Counted from the first letter of the stretch, positions 20,771 to 33,329 are shown. The stretch: 64,000 nucleotides of DNA from Ceratopteris richardii (GCA_020310875.1 CM035422.1:56568406-56632405), one strand, 5' to 3'. The notes: a model not told the origin generated them from the sequence alone. Made by a program: numbers and translations.

Positions 20771-21381
20771 CGTGGGAATATGCATACCTTGCATGTTCAA
20801 TGCTTCCCGTACCAGATTGAGGGTCAGTTTGAATCTCTTGAGTTCGTGGCCTGGCAACAGTGTGGGTAGCACAAAAGTACTATCGCCTCCCTTGGCCCTG
20901 CTACGAGTGATGGTACTGATAAAATAGGAGCAGCATACGAAATCTGGCTTAGGAAAATGTGCCTGAAATAGCTATCCAAGCCCGCTTTGGTCCATACCGA
21001 TCGCATTACTTTTGCATTCTAATATTTCTCAAATTCGGGAGTGAAGAAATGGTAGCGTCCCCATTTGCCATTGAACTCAATTTCTGCTTCCCAAAAGTAG
21101 GTGCCATCACCCAATGGCCCTGCGACATCACTAAACCAATGAGCGTGTTTCCCCACTTGAGAAGTGTGTCCCTGAGGAGGGTCCTGAATAGGGAGCACAT
21201 GCACCGCTTGAAGTTCTTGAGGCCTCTCGGTGAGTTGTGGTTCAAGGAGGAGGGTTTCAATGTCCACAATCTGTGCGCTAGACCCTGCCTGGGAACTGGT
21301 GCCTCCTGCTTCTGCCATGTTATTGCTTGCTTGCTGGTTCTGTGAGAATATAGAATCATGCGTTAACATTGTAATGGACAA

Positions 21382-21789
21382 GATAGAACACTTTTTGTCC
21401 CCGTTACAACGTTATTATGAGGTGAGTAATGGGTTAGTGGGTCAGTGAGTGCTTGATGATTGTGTGTGTAGTTAATGAATGGATAGTCCTAAGAGCTAGA
21501 TGGAAAGATGCAGTGTATGAGTGATGTAGTTAGCAAGTAGAGACGAATTTACAAATGGGGCTCGGGGGGTTTATTACAAGTTTTAGGCTGCCAAACACAG
21601 TGGATGGCTTTCGGTTTTGGTTTTGTGGAGACTCTGGAGGGCTTTATGAGTATGTCTGCTTGGAACTGAGGCTTTTTAGGGACCCATTTACAAGTGAGTC
21701 TGTTCGTGCTCATGGGCGAATATGTGTTCGTGCATGTTAAACAAGAGTGGGTATCTGTTGTTCACGTGGGTGAACCATGTTGCACAGGG
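21382..21789 (-). other. Spacer between family-2 pol tail and cargo unit
   Basis: About 400 bases with no coding signal I can support on either strand. Confidence 0.5.
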
Positions 21790-22340
21790 TGTGATCTCTA
21801 TGTAGCTATTTGAGCCCGCAAGCAAGCCTTAGGCACCCAAATTTGTCGTGATTGTGGGCCCGCCTTCATCGACTGCTTGGGTACCCAAATAGACTTCCCT
21901 TTCGCAGAAGAATTTTTGAAAGACCTCTTGTTAGTGTCGTGTTTTTTATTACTAATAAGAAGTTTAGCCCGTGTTGTTGGCTTGATCGCAACCGGATGCT
22001 CGCCTTTCTGCACCCACACTTGTTTCAATGGCTGAGACATCTTGCTTCGCACATTCTTTTGGCCTCCAGCATAGGTAGTACTCTGCTCCTTCTGTGTTTG
22101 ATCTGACTTTGGTTGCTGCATCCCTCTTGTCTTTGGAAAAGAAGGGAGTTCCGTTGCGTCCTTGACTTCTTTAGTGGGATCATCATTCCTCTGCATCACA
22201 TAGTTTTGGACAAGAACAGCATCGTCATCTTCATGTGTACTCCTGGAAGGACAAGGAGCGTGTGCCTTGCCTAATTCCTTGAGTGCTTCATTTTCCAGCT
22301 CAATTGTAATGCATATCTCATTGACCCAAACCTGAAGAAG
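21790..22340 (-). pseudogene. Basic tail with IWVPK-type motifs, family 2
   Basis: Lys/Gln/Ser-rich tail with KQVWVQKGEH (about 22030), KSIWVPKQS (about 21895) and RQIWVPKAC (about 21855). Same position and motif as the family-1 tail, with otherwise little similarity, so the motif itself is what is kept. Confidence 0.72.
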
Positions 22341-22720
22341 TCCACTTCTTAGGTTTAAGTTGACTGCATGGTCATAGATCCAGTCTTGACCCAAGACAAG
22401 AGGCTCAGTGAGGTCCTCATCTTAACACACTAGTACTTTAACTGTCAGTAAAACGTCTTGAATGTAGAGGGGAAGTTCCACCTCGCCTATGCTAGGGGTT
22501 TCCACACCTCCCAATCCTATGAGATATGCCTCTATAGGATTGACTTTTAATTTCAATTTTTGACAGTAAGAGAGTCTCACCGCACTAGTAGTTGCACCTG
22601 AGTCAATCAATGCTCGCACAATTTTTGCACTAACTCCTTGTCCTATCTCTAAGGTCACAAAAGGGCGTCGATCGACTATTCTATGGGAACTTATTCCTGA
22701 GACTTCACACATTGCCACAT
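22341..22720 (-). pseudogene. Second retropepsin-like domain, downstream of integrase, family 2
   Basis: FVTLEIGQG, DSGA (22593-22604), GLGGVETPSIGEVELPL and GQDWIYDHAV. Aligns over its length with the family-1 domain at 13195-13560. Position after integrase is the same. Conservation in two families argues that it was a working part of the lineage. Confidence 0.85.
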
Positions 22721-22764
22721 GATATCTTGGATCCTCATAGGCACCCGTCCTAGGTTGATCCCTA

Positions 22765-23790
22765 CCCTGTCGTCTCCACTTCATCCTTTTGATGCGTTCT
22801 AAAGCTTCTGCTTGAGCTTCTTCTCGAATTTGTTTTTCTTCTTCTTTGCGTTTCTTAGCAGTGTTGAGTCGGCTTAGCATTTCTTCTGTGAGAGGTTCCT
22901 GATACAACTTGACTCTGCATCCGCTAATGTAGCTAGGTAGAATATCGCCTTCTAATGTGGCTAGTTGTACTGCTCCACTCGTTGAAATTCTATTTATGAT
23001 CATAGGTCCATAACCACGTTTTTCTAGCTTTCTCGCATGTTGTTTCAGAGTATATACCAAAACTAAGTCTCCGACCTTTAATACTTTATCTTTAACATGG
23101 GCATCAAAGTACGCCTTCTATCATTTCTTAGCTGCATATATTCCTGCGGTGGCCCTCAGTCTTGTTTCTCCCAGTCGCTCAAGATCAAGAATCCTAGAGG
23201 AGAGCTCATGGCCCGTCCACTCATGCTCCTGTGCTATTCTCAATGTAGGAATCAAGAAGTCCAAAGGTAGCACCGCATTTTGGCCAAATACCATCTGAAA
23301 AGGTTTGGCTTGGAGTACCGTTTTATAGGCAACTCGGTATGCCCAAACAGCATGGTGTAGCTGTTTGTGCCAATAAGAGCATTTATTATTCACTAGTTTG
23401 GTAAGCACATTGCATAGAATCTTGTTTGTGCTTTCGGCTTGCCCATTAGCTTGTGGGTGATAAGGGGCAGACTTCTTGTGTATAACCAAGAATTCTTGGA
23501 GCAGATTTTCTATAACTTCATTCAAGAAGTGAGTCCCTCTATCGCTAACTAGCTCTATAGGTAGCCCGTATCTAGTGAACACATTCTCAAATAAAAACTT
23601 AGCGATTGTTTGAGCATCATTCTTTGTCGTAGCCTTTACCTCTACCCACTTGGTTAGATAGTCTGTGGCCACAATGATATACTCAGCATGGGAACCCTTA
23701 GCTGGGGGGTTAATAGGACCTACAAAGTCTATTCCCCACTTAGAGAATGCACGTCCACCCATCATAGGTTTTAAGGGCATCTCATCTTTG
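22765..23790 (-). pseudogene. Integrase core and GPY/F-like domain, family 2
   Basis: DDE motifs in KWGIDFVGPINPP (about 23730), LVSDRGTHFLN (about 23545) and HPQANGQAESTNK (about 23440). The C-terminal part has ARKLEKRGYGPMIINR (about 23030-22980) followed by a Glu/Arg-rich helix. Role: joins element DNA to the chromosome. Broken. Confidence 0.92.
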
Positions 23791-24350
23791 CGTATAGGAT
23801 ACTGAGTTCGCTGACAGACATCACACCTCTTCACATAGGTACGTGCATCCATGTGAAGGGTCGGCCACCACAAGTCTGCAAAAAGGATTGCTTTGATCAC
23901 CTGATCTGGGCCAAAATGTCCTCCGGCTACACCTTGGTGAGTAGTTTCCAAGATCTTGAGATATTCACTTTCATGGACGCATAGTCTCAGGTAACCATCT
24001 TTACCACGCTTGTATAGAGTATCACCAATAAGTGAGTAGTCTAGGGCTTCTTGTTCTAGACTTCTTTGGCTGGCCAATGTCATATCTTGTGTGAATGTTT
24101 TGTCCTAAGGAAGGTTACTAGTGGTTCACTCCAATCCGGCACGATGGACATTTGGTAGAGAGTGGCATGGTCCACGGGCGGTTTAGTGCAGCAGATTGAG
24201 CATTCTTTACACATCTTATGTACATCAGCTTCCATAGTGGGCCAATGCACTCCGAGTCTCTTAGTGTCTGTAAAGTTCTTTGCTTTGAGTAGTGTTGCTC
24301 TAATGCACCTACATGTGCTAATTGCAACCATTTTGCGTACTCGTCCTCTT
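23790..24350 (-). pseudogene. Two tandem H2C2 zinc fingers, family 2
   Basis: First: AHVGALEQH and CSIC (about 24330-24185). Second: THQGVAGGH and CDVCQ (about 23945-23810). Same tandem layout and spacing as family 1 at 11585-12105. Confidence 0.83.
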
Positions 24351-26485
24351 CCACACAACAAGCCAATATCCCTTGATCTGTCTGTTTGTACATGCTTCCT
24401 ACCATGATATGGTACTTTTGGGCTTTTACTACCTCTCTATCTTGAGTGTTTATGACTGGGTGATTAGGCCCGTATGTCAGTACTAGCACTAATGGCTTAG
24501 CCCACTGAGGTACAACTTCCAAATTAAACAAGTAAGCATCAGGAAGGTCATCTGATACTCCTTGTGCGGCTTCTCCAGATGTGAGCCTAGAGAGATGGTC
24601 TGCTCTCAAGTGAGTCTTCCCTTTCCTTACCACAACTTTAAAGTCGTATTCCATTAGTAAGAGAAACCATCTTACTAATCTACCTGTATTGCATGGCTTG
24701 TTTACCAAGTACAAAAGTGCTTGATGATCAGTAAAAAAATTTAAACTTATTTGCAAGCAAATAGTGTCTAAACTTTTTAACTGCATATACCATGCCTAAT
24801 CCCTCTCGTTCAGTGGTGGTATAGTTTTGTTCAGCTGCATTCAACTGTCTACAAGCATAGGCAATTGGGAGATCCATATTACCTTCGCCCGTAGGTTGTG
24901 CAAGTACACATCCAATAGCATAATTGGATGCATCCACGTGAACATGAAATGGCTTATACCAATCTGGTGTGGTCAAGATTGGTGCTGAACACAATCTTCT
25001 TTTGAGCTCATTGAAGGAGTCCTCACACTCATTAGTCCACTCAAAGTTAGTCAAAAGCCCATACAGAGGCTTTGCTATGATGGCATACATGTGTATAAAC
25101 CATCGGTAATAACCACAATGCCCCATGAAAGCTTGTACTTCCTTGACATTCTTTGGCCTAGGTAGCTCTGCAATAGCTCTAACTTTTTCCTCGTCTGTAG
25201 ATATGCCATTCTTTGACACTATGTGTCCTAGAATCTTGCCTTGCCTAACCATGAAAACACACTTTTCTGGGTTCAGGCAGACTTGATACTCCCTACATTT
25301 ATCAAAGATTTGTCTGAGTTCAGGTATATGGGTCTGTCTAATGTTAGAATGAGCACAAAGGTCATCAACATAGACTTCTAAATTCTTCCTCAGGAACTCT
25401 TTAAACACGTGACACATTAATCTTTGGAAGGTTGCACGAGCATTGGTAAGCCCAAATGGCATTACTCGAAAGGCAAATATGCCCCACTCTGTGGCAAAAG
25501 CTGTCTTATGCTGATCTTCTGGAGCTATGGCTACCTGATTGTATCCCGAAAATCCATCAAGGAAGCTGTACACTTCCTTGCCTGCCACCCTTTGTAGTAG
25601 ATGCTCAGTGATAGGAAGCGGATAATTATCTCTAATGGTGGCTGCCTTAACCTTTTTCAAGTTAATGCACAACCGTAACTTTCCATTCTTCTTGGGCACC
25701 ACTACGATGGGGGATACCCACTCAGTGTGCTCAATTTCATAGATGAATCCAGCTTCTACCAGTCTATCTATCTCCTCTTTGATCTTAGCAGTGTAGTTAT
25801 CGTTATAAGTGTATGGCTTCTGCTTGGATGGTTTGGCATTTGTGGTCATGGGAATGGTGTGTGAGCATATGTCACGGTCTACACCTTTCAGGTCCTTGTA
25901 GCTCCAAGCGAATACATCTCTGTATTCTCTTAGCAAGGCAATCAATTCGCGCTCTTCTTCTTCCGTCAGGTCATGTCCTATGTAAGTGCATCTCTCCTCT
26001 CCTTCTTCTAGGGCTACCACTATTTTCTTGGTGGTTTCTTTGTTATCATAGGCCTCTCCTGATTGTGCCTCTCGTTTAGGCATTCTTATCATGACTCTCC
26101 TATCGTCTATCCCATACTTTTTAAAATTTTTCGGGACCTCAAACAAAGATTCTTTCTCTTCTGGTGTGACTTCTCTCTTCTTTCTTTTCTTCCCTTCGTC
26201 CTTAGGGGTCACTTGTGTGGCTAACCTTACATCATTTGTAAGCTGTCCGTGCCTCTGGGGTTGAAATTCTACTTCATAGAAGTATTCTTCATCTGATGCA
26301 AAAGGTGGGTCCATAATGATTGACTCTAGATCGGAGTCACTTCCATCCTCAAATGCATCAGGGCTAGGTTCGCACTCTTCTAAAACTGCATCTCCCATGA
26401 TTGGCTCTAAGGAGAAGGCTGAAATGTCATAGCCATCCTCATCACAGTGGGGTGTCCATTGTTCTTCATTGATGGCTACATCCAT
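24350..26485 (-). pseudogene. Reverse transcriptase and RNase H, family 2
   Basis: Acidic N-terminal segment, then RT with EWVSPIVVVPKKNGKLRLCI, YSFLDGFSGYNQVAIAPED, FRVMPFGL and YVDD at 25361-25372. RNase H has HVHVDASNYAIG (about 24950), TTEREGLG and FTDHQALLYLV (about 24720). Very close to family 1. Broken. Confidence 0.93.
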
Positions 26486-26589
26486 TGTTGCTAAAATTTC
26501 TGCCCAGCCGTGAGGTTCAAATTCTTCATCAGGAAATACTACCGGCGCATAGGCTGGGTCTTGAATTGATCTATGGGTTTCCTTCGCAC

Positions 26590-27250
26590 CTATCTCTCTG
26601 GCCTTTTCTCTCTTCTCTTCTCTTCTTCCACTGCCACTTTACACATCCATAAGTGAGTGTCTTCATGCATCCATGAGGATCCTGATCCTATGGAGTGCAC
26701 AGACTCCGTGTCATCCTTGGCTCTATGGATGGGATTCCATTGAATAGGCGGTACATCTCTATGAGAGTAATCCTTGAGATTGACTTTGGTCGTAACACCT
26801 AAGTGTTGCAAATACAAGGAATTGGTTCCCCAATCCTGGACCACTTGCAACTATCGCATAAATGGTCTTCCCAAAATCATCTCATAGGCATGGTTCTTGC
26901 TGAAATCACATATGGTGAAAGTATGCTCAAACTCAACACCGCATGTAGTGAGAGTTATTCCTTCCAGCAAGCCTAAGGGTCTTTCTATATGACCATCAGC
27001 CATCTGCAATTTCATTCTCGTGGGCCTGAGTGCTGGCTTGCCCCATCGTTTCCATAGAGAAGTGGTGGAAATAGCAACTCCTGCACTTGAGTCTAGAATT
27101 GCCTTGGTTGTGTACCCCTGATGGGTAATGGGAAGATAGGTGTTTCCTTCTTCCCCTTCACTCATATCTCCTATCTTGTCTAGAGGAATTTTTGGCACTG
27201 TTCTATGAGAACCTACCTGGGAACAGGGTTTCACTACTTCTGGCACTTGG
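26590..27250 (-). pseudogene. First aspartic protease domain, family 2
   Basis: GYTTKAILDSSAGVAIS (about 27120-27070), later MADGHIERPLGLLEG, YEMILGRPFMR and VVQDWGTNSLYLQ. Same order as family 1 at 8791-9205. Lies between gag and RT. Confidence 0.82.
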
Positions 27251-30200
27251 TTAGCTACATGTTTCCATAATTTTGGCCTAACTTTGAGTAGCTCTTCTAA
27301 AGTGAGGTTGCACTCCACTTTAGTGTTTTTCACTACCTCCGTATTCCTAGGTATGACTGAGTCTTCATTCCTTACCATGACCGTGGGTGCTCTCATACAA
27401 GTAGACTTGGCTTCCCATGGGCCTGTGAAGTGGGGTATTTCCTGTAGGGAGTTAGACTCGAAGTCTAACCTCTCTTGACTTTGTGCACTCTCCTACTCTC
27501 CATAAATGGAAGGAATATCTTGTGGGAATTGATCATGCGTGTCATCCACAAGTTCAATTGGAGGAGGGACTTCACTTTCTTTAGCCCATTTGTCTTCTTG
27601 AATCTCTCGTAGGAATTCTGGAGTGAACCTATTCATAGAAGAGGTGCCTGGTTCAGTGGAATTGGGCACATAAGCTTCCTGTGGGGGAAGGCTTATTCTT
27701 TTACTTGCCTCATCTCTTCCTTGATTTTTGTCTTCCTTGGCAGATCTTGCAATTATGCTCTCTAACTTCTCTAGGAGTCCATCTAAGTGCAATTGTGTCT
27801 TAGCTGAGCCAGAGTAGTTGAAGAGGCGACTGGCTTCAAACATGGTCTGAGCCAATGCGACCATTTTTCGTGCAAAGCTTGGTCCTTTCTATCTCTAGGT
27901 TAGCTCTAGGGTAGCACTTGTCATGATCCATCACATTTGGCCCTTCTTGGATTCTGGCCTCATATGCCTTAAGCATCATGTCTATGTCTTCAGGAGTGGG
28001 GTCAGCTAATACTGATCCTACTCTAGGGGGTGGTGGGATGGTCTGAGGTAGGTGGACAGATGATGGGTTAGATGGTGATGGAAGTGAGGGTGGTGGTGGT
28101 ATGTGAGAGTTTGTTTGAGAGGTGAGTTCAACAATTTTGGCTTTTGTTTCTCTTATGCTTTCTTCTAAGTCGCTCATCTTTTTGGACCATTGTCTTTTCA
28201 TTCTCTCTCGGCTATCCCTCCAGGCTCTCGACCGTTTCTTGGCTATGCTCTCAGTTTCACTAACCTCTGCACTCTTCTCTTGACCTACTCCTAGGTTCTG
28301 CTACAAAGCCTGGGCTCTAGTGACCACTTGCACTGGTGCAGTGGAAGTGACACTTCCTGTTGAGTCTACAACTAGCCCAATAACATTAATTGGAGTGATT
28401 TTTGGCATATTATTGGGATTCTTTGGGCAATCTCGTAAAAGATGCTCCTTCCCGCAATCTTGACAAAAGCCCTGAATTGTTACTGATTGGGGTTGTGTAG
28501 GTGCAGGCATCGGGCAATCACGGATGAGGTGATCTCCTTGACATCTATAGCATGGTCCTCTAGGGAATGGGGGTCTTACCTACGTAGGTTGAGGTCTAGT
28601 GTTGGGATTTGTGTACATAATGTTTGCATACTCTGGATCCCAACTTGGTTCACCCGGTTCTTCACTATAGTAAGATTCACCATGTTTAGGAGACTGCATA
28701 TAATAAGCTTGGGGGCTATCAACGTGAGTAGAATCAAAACTATGATCACTTGGGTCACTTTCTGAGAGCAATGGAGTCACTAGGACTATGGCTCTATTCA
28801 AATTTTCCTCAGCTGCTGCATACTTTACAGGAATCACATTAGCTGGGGTTGGAGGTTGTTGAGCTAACACAGGTTGAGGCCTTTGTTGGTTTCGGTAGGG
28901 TTGTTGATAGGATTGCTGCGGTCTACCATATTGCTATGGAGGGTACTCGTTCTGGTATCTTCCCTGTTGTGGATAGGGCTGAGGGTAGGTTTGCCTCACT
29001 ACTTGCTTATTGTATGGGCAGTCTTGTGCTGTGTGATTTGTGTATCTCCGTTCTATGGTGCAATATTGGCTACTAGGGTTCACTTGGGGTTGAGCCATGA
29101 TGGGACATACGTTTGCCATATGGTCACCACCGCAAGTATAGCACCTCTTTACTGGGGCAAAACCTTGGGATTTGTTTGCTAGTGACTCCTAGTTTTTGAG
29201 CTACTTTCTCCGCAAGTTCCTCAATTGACGTGGATTGCGAGGAGAAGAGGCTAGAGGCACTATTAGAATCTTTGTAGATTTTAGAAAGCTCTAACTCCTC
29301 CCCTAGGTTGTCCTAGATGTCGATGCACATGCGTACACACTCTTCTATCGTCCTAGGGTCCTTCATGTACACATATGAACTCAATTTGGTACTTAGCAAT
29401 CCATCCAAGAATAAAGCCACTTGTTTGGCCGGTGTGGGTAACTCAGGACCAGGGCATCTCTCAAGATATTGCCTAAATCTTCTTCCTGCAAGTCTCACGG
29501 TCTCTTGAGGGGTCTGCTTGAAGCTATGTATCAATGAGGAAGTATTATGCCTTATGCCACTTTTAGAGGGAATTCAGTGATGAAAGCCTCTAAGAGTTGG
29601 TCTATGCTCCTGAACTGTCTCTCATTCAACAGTTGAAACCACGTAAGGGCTGTGTTCCTAAGGGTTAGACCAAAGGCATTATACTGCATTAATAGGTCCT
29701 CAACTTGTTCAGCTCTCAAGACTTGCCTAAACTCAGCCACATGATCATATGGGTCTCCTGTGCCATCAAAGTAGTTCTTCATGGACTTAACCAGTTGTGT
29801 AGGTCTCAAGGTTCTGGTGTGTTCCCTAGGCCTTGGTAGAGGGAAATCATCAGCATTCTTTTGGTTCCTTGAGGCTCTAAGTCCCTCAAGTTCCGCTCTA
29901 GTTTTTTCCGTTCTCGTTCTTTCTCTTCCCACTAGGTTGGCAAAGCTTACCTCAGGTCTATCTCTGTGTCTGTCTCTTTGAGCTCCATGAGCATGGGATG
30001 TTCCAGCTCCGGGGTGACCATAGGACACATTAGATCTTGGTTGGGGGAAAATAAATTCACCCTTCCAAGTGTAAGCATGCCTATCATTTTCTGTAACCAC
30101 AAAGATCCTCTCTGAGATGTGATCTAAGTAGGTCACTCTGCCTGGGCTATCAAGATCTTTGAACTCATATATCATGATTGTTCCTACCTCATTTGGCGGA

Positions 30201-30816
30201 TCAGATTTATACCTCCAAAAGGCTTCGTCAGTCTCTCGGTTCAAGAGTAGATCTATGCTCTTATTGTCTTGGGAATCCAATCTGGTGTGATAATCCTAGT
30301 GAGAACAAATTTGCCTCGGGGGGTTCTAGGTTCTACACCCATGTTTCCTTGCTCCAGGTCACCTAAGTCCGTTTCTGGGATCACATTCCCGAATTCATCT
30401 GTCCTCTCTGGGTGACTGGTGACTACATATATGGTCCCTTCCTTGTCTAAGTATGCTCCGTTTTCAAACTTGAAAGCTGGGTGCTCTAGTCCAATGGATT
30501 GGTCAGGGTTTTTAATCTGGACCACAGATCTTCCTAGGACGTCCTCATAGATGCAAGCACCTAATCGGTTGGTCCTAAGGTATTCGAGTTGCATCTTGTA
30601 AGGGCCTTCTACCCTATGTAAATATGGCACTCCTGAACTTCCTGTAGGTCTCTCCATACCGTGGGACATCTCAGACTCGCTAGTCTCAGAGCTAGGGTAG
30701 TACGAATGATGGCTCAACTGCTGGGCCCAAGACCTAGCAGTATGATTGACACTAGCCTCTGAAGATCTAAGACTTTGTCTATCTCTCCCTAGGTGTCGCC
30801 CTGATCTAAGGTTCAT
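27251..30816 (-). pseudogene. gag remnant, family 2
   Basis: Starts MNLRSGRHLGR (30816). N-terminal domain with YLRTNRLGACIYED and AYLDKEGTIYVV (about 30600-30400); charged linker; gag core FDGTGDPYDHVAEFRQVLRA (about 29780-29720); CX2CX3HX4C knuckles at 29143-29105, 28552-28514 and 28465-28427; Pro-rich stretch (about 28110-28020); acidic C-terminal part. Role: particle formation and RNA binding. Broken. Confidence 0.88.
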
Positions 30817-31714
30817 AAGCCCAATTGAATAATCCCAAATTTTCCCAAGTACAATTTTCGTTGCTGAGTTCTTTTGTATTAGTCACTTGTTCTTTTTTTA
30901 ATTGCCCTTAGGGTGTCACTTCTTGTCCAATTAATCTTTGTCGCAAGGAACACTTAAGTTTTATCATACTTTGAGTGTGGTCGCTCGATTTAAATTCTTT
31001 TCCCTTAGGTTGTTTCGAAATTGTAATCTCCTAACACTTGCACTTGAGTGATTAGAGTTCTTGGACTTGGTCATTCTTAACGTATCCCTAATTAATCAAA
31101 ACTTCTATCCGTACTTAGCCTAAGATAGGGATTGACAGAGGGTGTTGAGAATTTCCAACCTTGAGTTTCTTCCCTTGGCTGCCCTTGTGTGCCCAGGAAG
31201 CGTGTTCCCAAGCTTGCACTTACTCTTGCTTCGAATACCCTTTGATGCTCTCAAAGAACCTAAAAAAGTCCCAAAGTTAGCTCAAGACTTAAATTTGAGT
31301 GACAGACAGATCACTTTCATGCATGTAATCCACTAACCAAATTGCCTTTTGCCTTTATGGAAAACAATCCCAAAGGACCCTCAGTTTTTCCTACCCCGAG
31401 ATATGATCAATTTCAAATTACCCTATCTAATAATCCTGATATTAATTTTACCGTAACTAGTAGAAGTTTTGGTTGTACTCCCCACGAGCTTTCAAACAAA
31501 ACAAGAATCACAGCAAACGGGTTTCGTATGAGAAAGTTATGTCAATTCAGGTTTTTGGGGCTAAAACAGGATTTAAAACAGGTTAACAGGCAGATAGGAC
31601 TTCTCGAAATGCTTTGGGTATAGGCCTCACAATGCTCTATTAACCCTTTAAAAGCTCCCCACAAATTGCCAAAAATTAGACCACTATTTTTGCCCTAAAA
31701 AATTGGCCGAATTT
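30817..31714 (-). other. gag-proximal leader, family 2
   Basis: About 900 bases of non-coding leader between the repeat array and gag. I see no repeat or conserved coding sequence in it. Confidence 0.6.
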
Positions 31715-32245
31715 GCCTGTCAATCGCGATCGAAAGCTCTGTCAATCGCGATTGATATGTCAGTCGCGATCGACATGTCGATCGCGATTGACAGGTCCGT
31801 CGTGGCTATCAGTCGCGATTGATGGGTCAATCACGATTGACACTTGGCCTGGATTTTCAGTCAATCGTGGTCAAAGGGTCGTTGACTCTGTTGGTCGCGA
31901 TTGACAGGTTCATCGGGGCTGTCGATCGCGATTGACTGGTCGATCGCAATTGATGGCTCGATCGCGATTGACACGTGTCACGCATAGATTCTGTCGATCG
32001 TGGTCAGTCGGTCGTTGACTCTTTCGGTCGCGATTTACGTGTCGATCGCGATTGACAGGTCGGTCGGGAAGTGTCCGTCGTGGTTTGTCGATCGCGATTG
32101 ACAGGTCAATCGTGATTGACAGAAAACTGAGGAATTTCAAAATTTTAAACACATATTCATGAAGCTCTAGGCCTATACATCACAGTTATACACTTTGTTT
32201 TGCAAAAGAGTCAACTTTTCTATCGGTCGCGATTGATAGAAGTCA
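31715..32245 (-). repeat. Leader short-repeat array, palindrome GTCAATCGCGATTGAC
   Basis: Roughly two dozen degenerate units built on GTCAATCGCGATTGAC or GTCGATCGCGATTGAC with short spacers such as AGGTC. Same location (between primer site and gag) as the family-1 arrays, different unit, but the same core ATCGCGAT. Confidence 0.92.
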
Positions 32246-32587
32246 ACGCCTCGGGACCTGCACAGTCAAATTTTTTTACCTACTGGAGTTGGTGCAGCTG
32301 CTGGGGATGCTGATTCCTGCAGAAAATCTCAAAAAACACAGAAAATCACAAGCACAGAAAACGCTCTCTCGCTCTCTCTCACAAGTGAAATGAGGGAAAT
32401 GGTATGGGTGGGGTGATATGACCAAAAATTGAATTTTTTGCGATGATGGTGATGGATGTGGGAGATGGTGAGGATGATGATGGTGATGAAAAAAACAAAA
32501 GAAAATAGACAAAAGTGAAGAAAATACCTATGACTCCAACGCCTCAACTCTACATCTTACCATCACACGCTCGTCCTCAAAGCTCGA
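32246..32587 (-). other. Primer-proximal leader, family 2
   Basis: Non-coding; includes a GATGGTGAT-type purine-rich stretch (about 32440-32510) at the place where family 1 has its GAA/GAT stretch. Confidence 0.6.
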
Positions 32588-32605
32588 TCCCCGGCAACGG
32601 CGCCA
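32584..32605 (-). promoter_or_regulatory. Primer-binding site, tRNA-Asp (22-base match)
   Basis: The plus strand from 32584 to 32605 equals the last 22 bases of plant tRNA-Asp as I recall it, including CCA, 8 bases from the LTR. The longest primer match in the window. Confidence 0.93.
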
Positions 32606-32613
32606 AAATTTGG

Positions 32614-33324
32614 TGTAGCTCAGTGATGAGTAGCACCTCCTTTAATGTCAATCCGGGAAGACGTGAGGATGGTATGATGACCTCGAGCAAGTGAAGGCAC
32701 AAGTGCGTGAGTGAGAAGCACACAAACATGCACACACATACACACACACACACGCGCACTCACAGCAAGAACAAAGAGGAGGACAATGGAGTTCTTTTAG
32801 ATTACTTCCAAAATGCTCATACAAGTTCAATTCTATTACCAGCTAACCTCAAAAATGAGCTCTCTAGCTCTATTTATAGTTTTTGACTAGTTTCTGGCCC
32901 TATCCAGACCTAGTGTCCGGCCTAGTTAAAAATTAGGTTCTCTGGCCTATTTGGAGGTTCAAACGGAGTCTAAAAAATGTGAAAACTGATAGGTAGGTAC
33001 TTCTAACGCTCCTCAAGCTCAAGGACTCCTTGGCTTGCACAAAATGGAGCTACAAAGATATGAAATGATATTTACAATGGTTTTTAGTGATGAGAATCAC
33101 TATTTTTGTAGGGATTTCTTCTAACAGTGTGACATACATTTCCTGGAGCTCCCTACTTGCTCCTCCTTCTTGTGTGCCCACCTCTTTGATGCATGAAAAA
33201 TTTAGATGGCCTACTTGCCAGATCTTCTTTGACTACTGTGTTTGCATGTGCCTTCTCTTTGCTCCGACTCCCTTCGTGGCTTCCTTGTCTTGTGAGTCCT
33301 TCAGTTCCTTGACTACTGCCAACA
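32614..33324 (-). repeat. 5' LTR of family-2 element A
   Basis: 711 bp, TGTTGGCAGTAG to GAGCTACA on the minus strand. Hairpin at 33085-33102, TATA box at 32870-32878, GT-rich stretch at about 32715-32760. Pairs with 4847-5554. Flanked by ACATA on the plus strand (33325-33329), i.e. TATGT in element orientation. Confidence 0.94.
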
Positions 33325-33329
33325 ACATA

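Larger units (their letters stand above)
16368..21381 (-). pseudogene. Large unrecognised coding unit in family-2 cargo zone
   Basis: Minus-strand, sense with pol. In order: an N-terminal part ending in a Trp- and Phe-rich WGRYHFFTPEFEKY segment (about 21381-21020); a helical globular part with RMIMQHFAF, FTMSPKKIWFSLYLAE and GYCALTKIIYRCL (about 20700-20200); a long Pro/Thr/Ser-rich and acidic low-complexity part (about 20100-19000); a coiled coil (about 18050-17450, with KRLQKQNEENLEAA and EQVAELQKKLLEYE); and a compact C-terminal part with RRTWPGFTIAVKNIKGCAKWLNYVYL (about 17256-16370). No signal peptide or membrane helix seen, so not obviously env-like. Helical layout faintly recalls plant 'putative transposon protein' ORFs; I do not claim homology. 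Interrupted by two insertions. Confidence 0.65.
16368..33324 (-). mobile_element. Ty3/Gypsy family-2 element (element A), 5' LTR to cargo unit
   Basis: Minus strand, from 5' LTR (33324) through primer site, leader, gag, first protease, RT, RNase H, two H2C2 fingers, integrase, second protease, IWVPK tail and a large cargo unit that stops at the E1 insertion (16368). Its 3' end is at 4715-5554 on the plus strand. Inserted in gag of family-1 element H with TATGT duplicated (33325-33329 and 5555-5559). LTRs about 99% identical by eye, so recent. Broken, roughly 15 breaks. Confidence 0.88.

Noticed and set aside
16368-21381. Host gene into which E1 and the 0.9-kb element inserted
   Set aside because: The unit is followed, on the far side of the E1 target site, by the hairpin, polypurine tract and LTR of family 2, so it is part of that element.
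16368-21381. Envelope-like frame
   Set aside because: The position would fit, but no signal peptide or membrane helix is visible.
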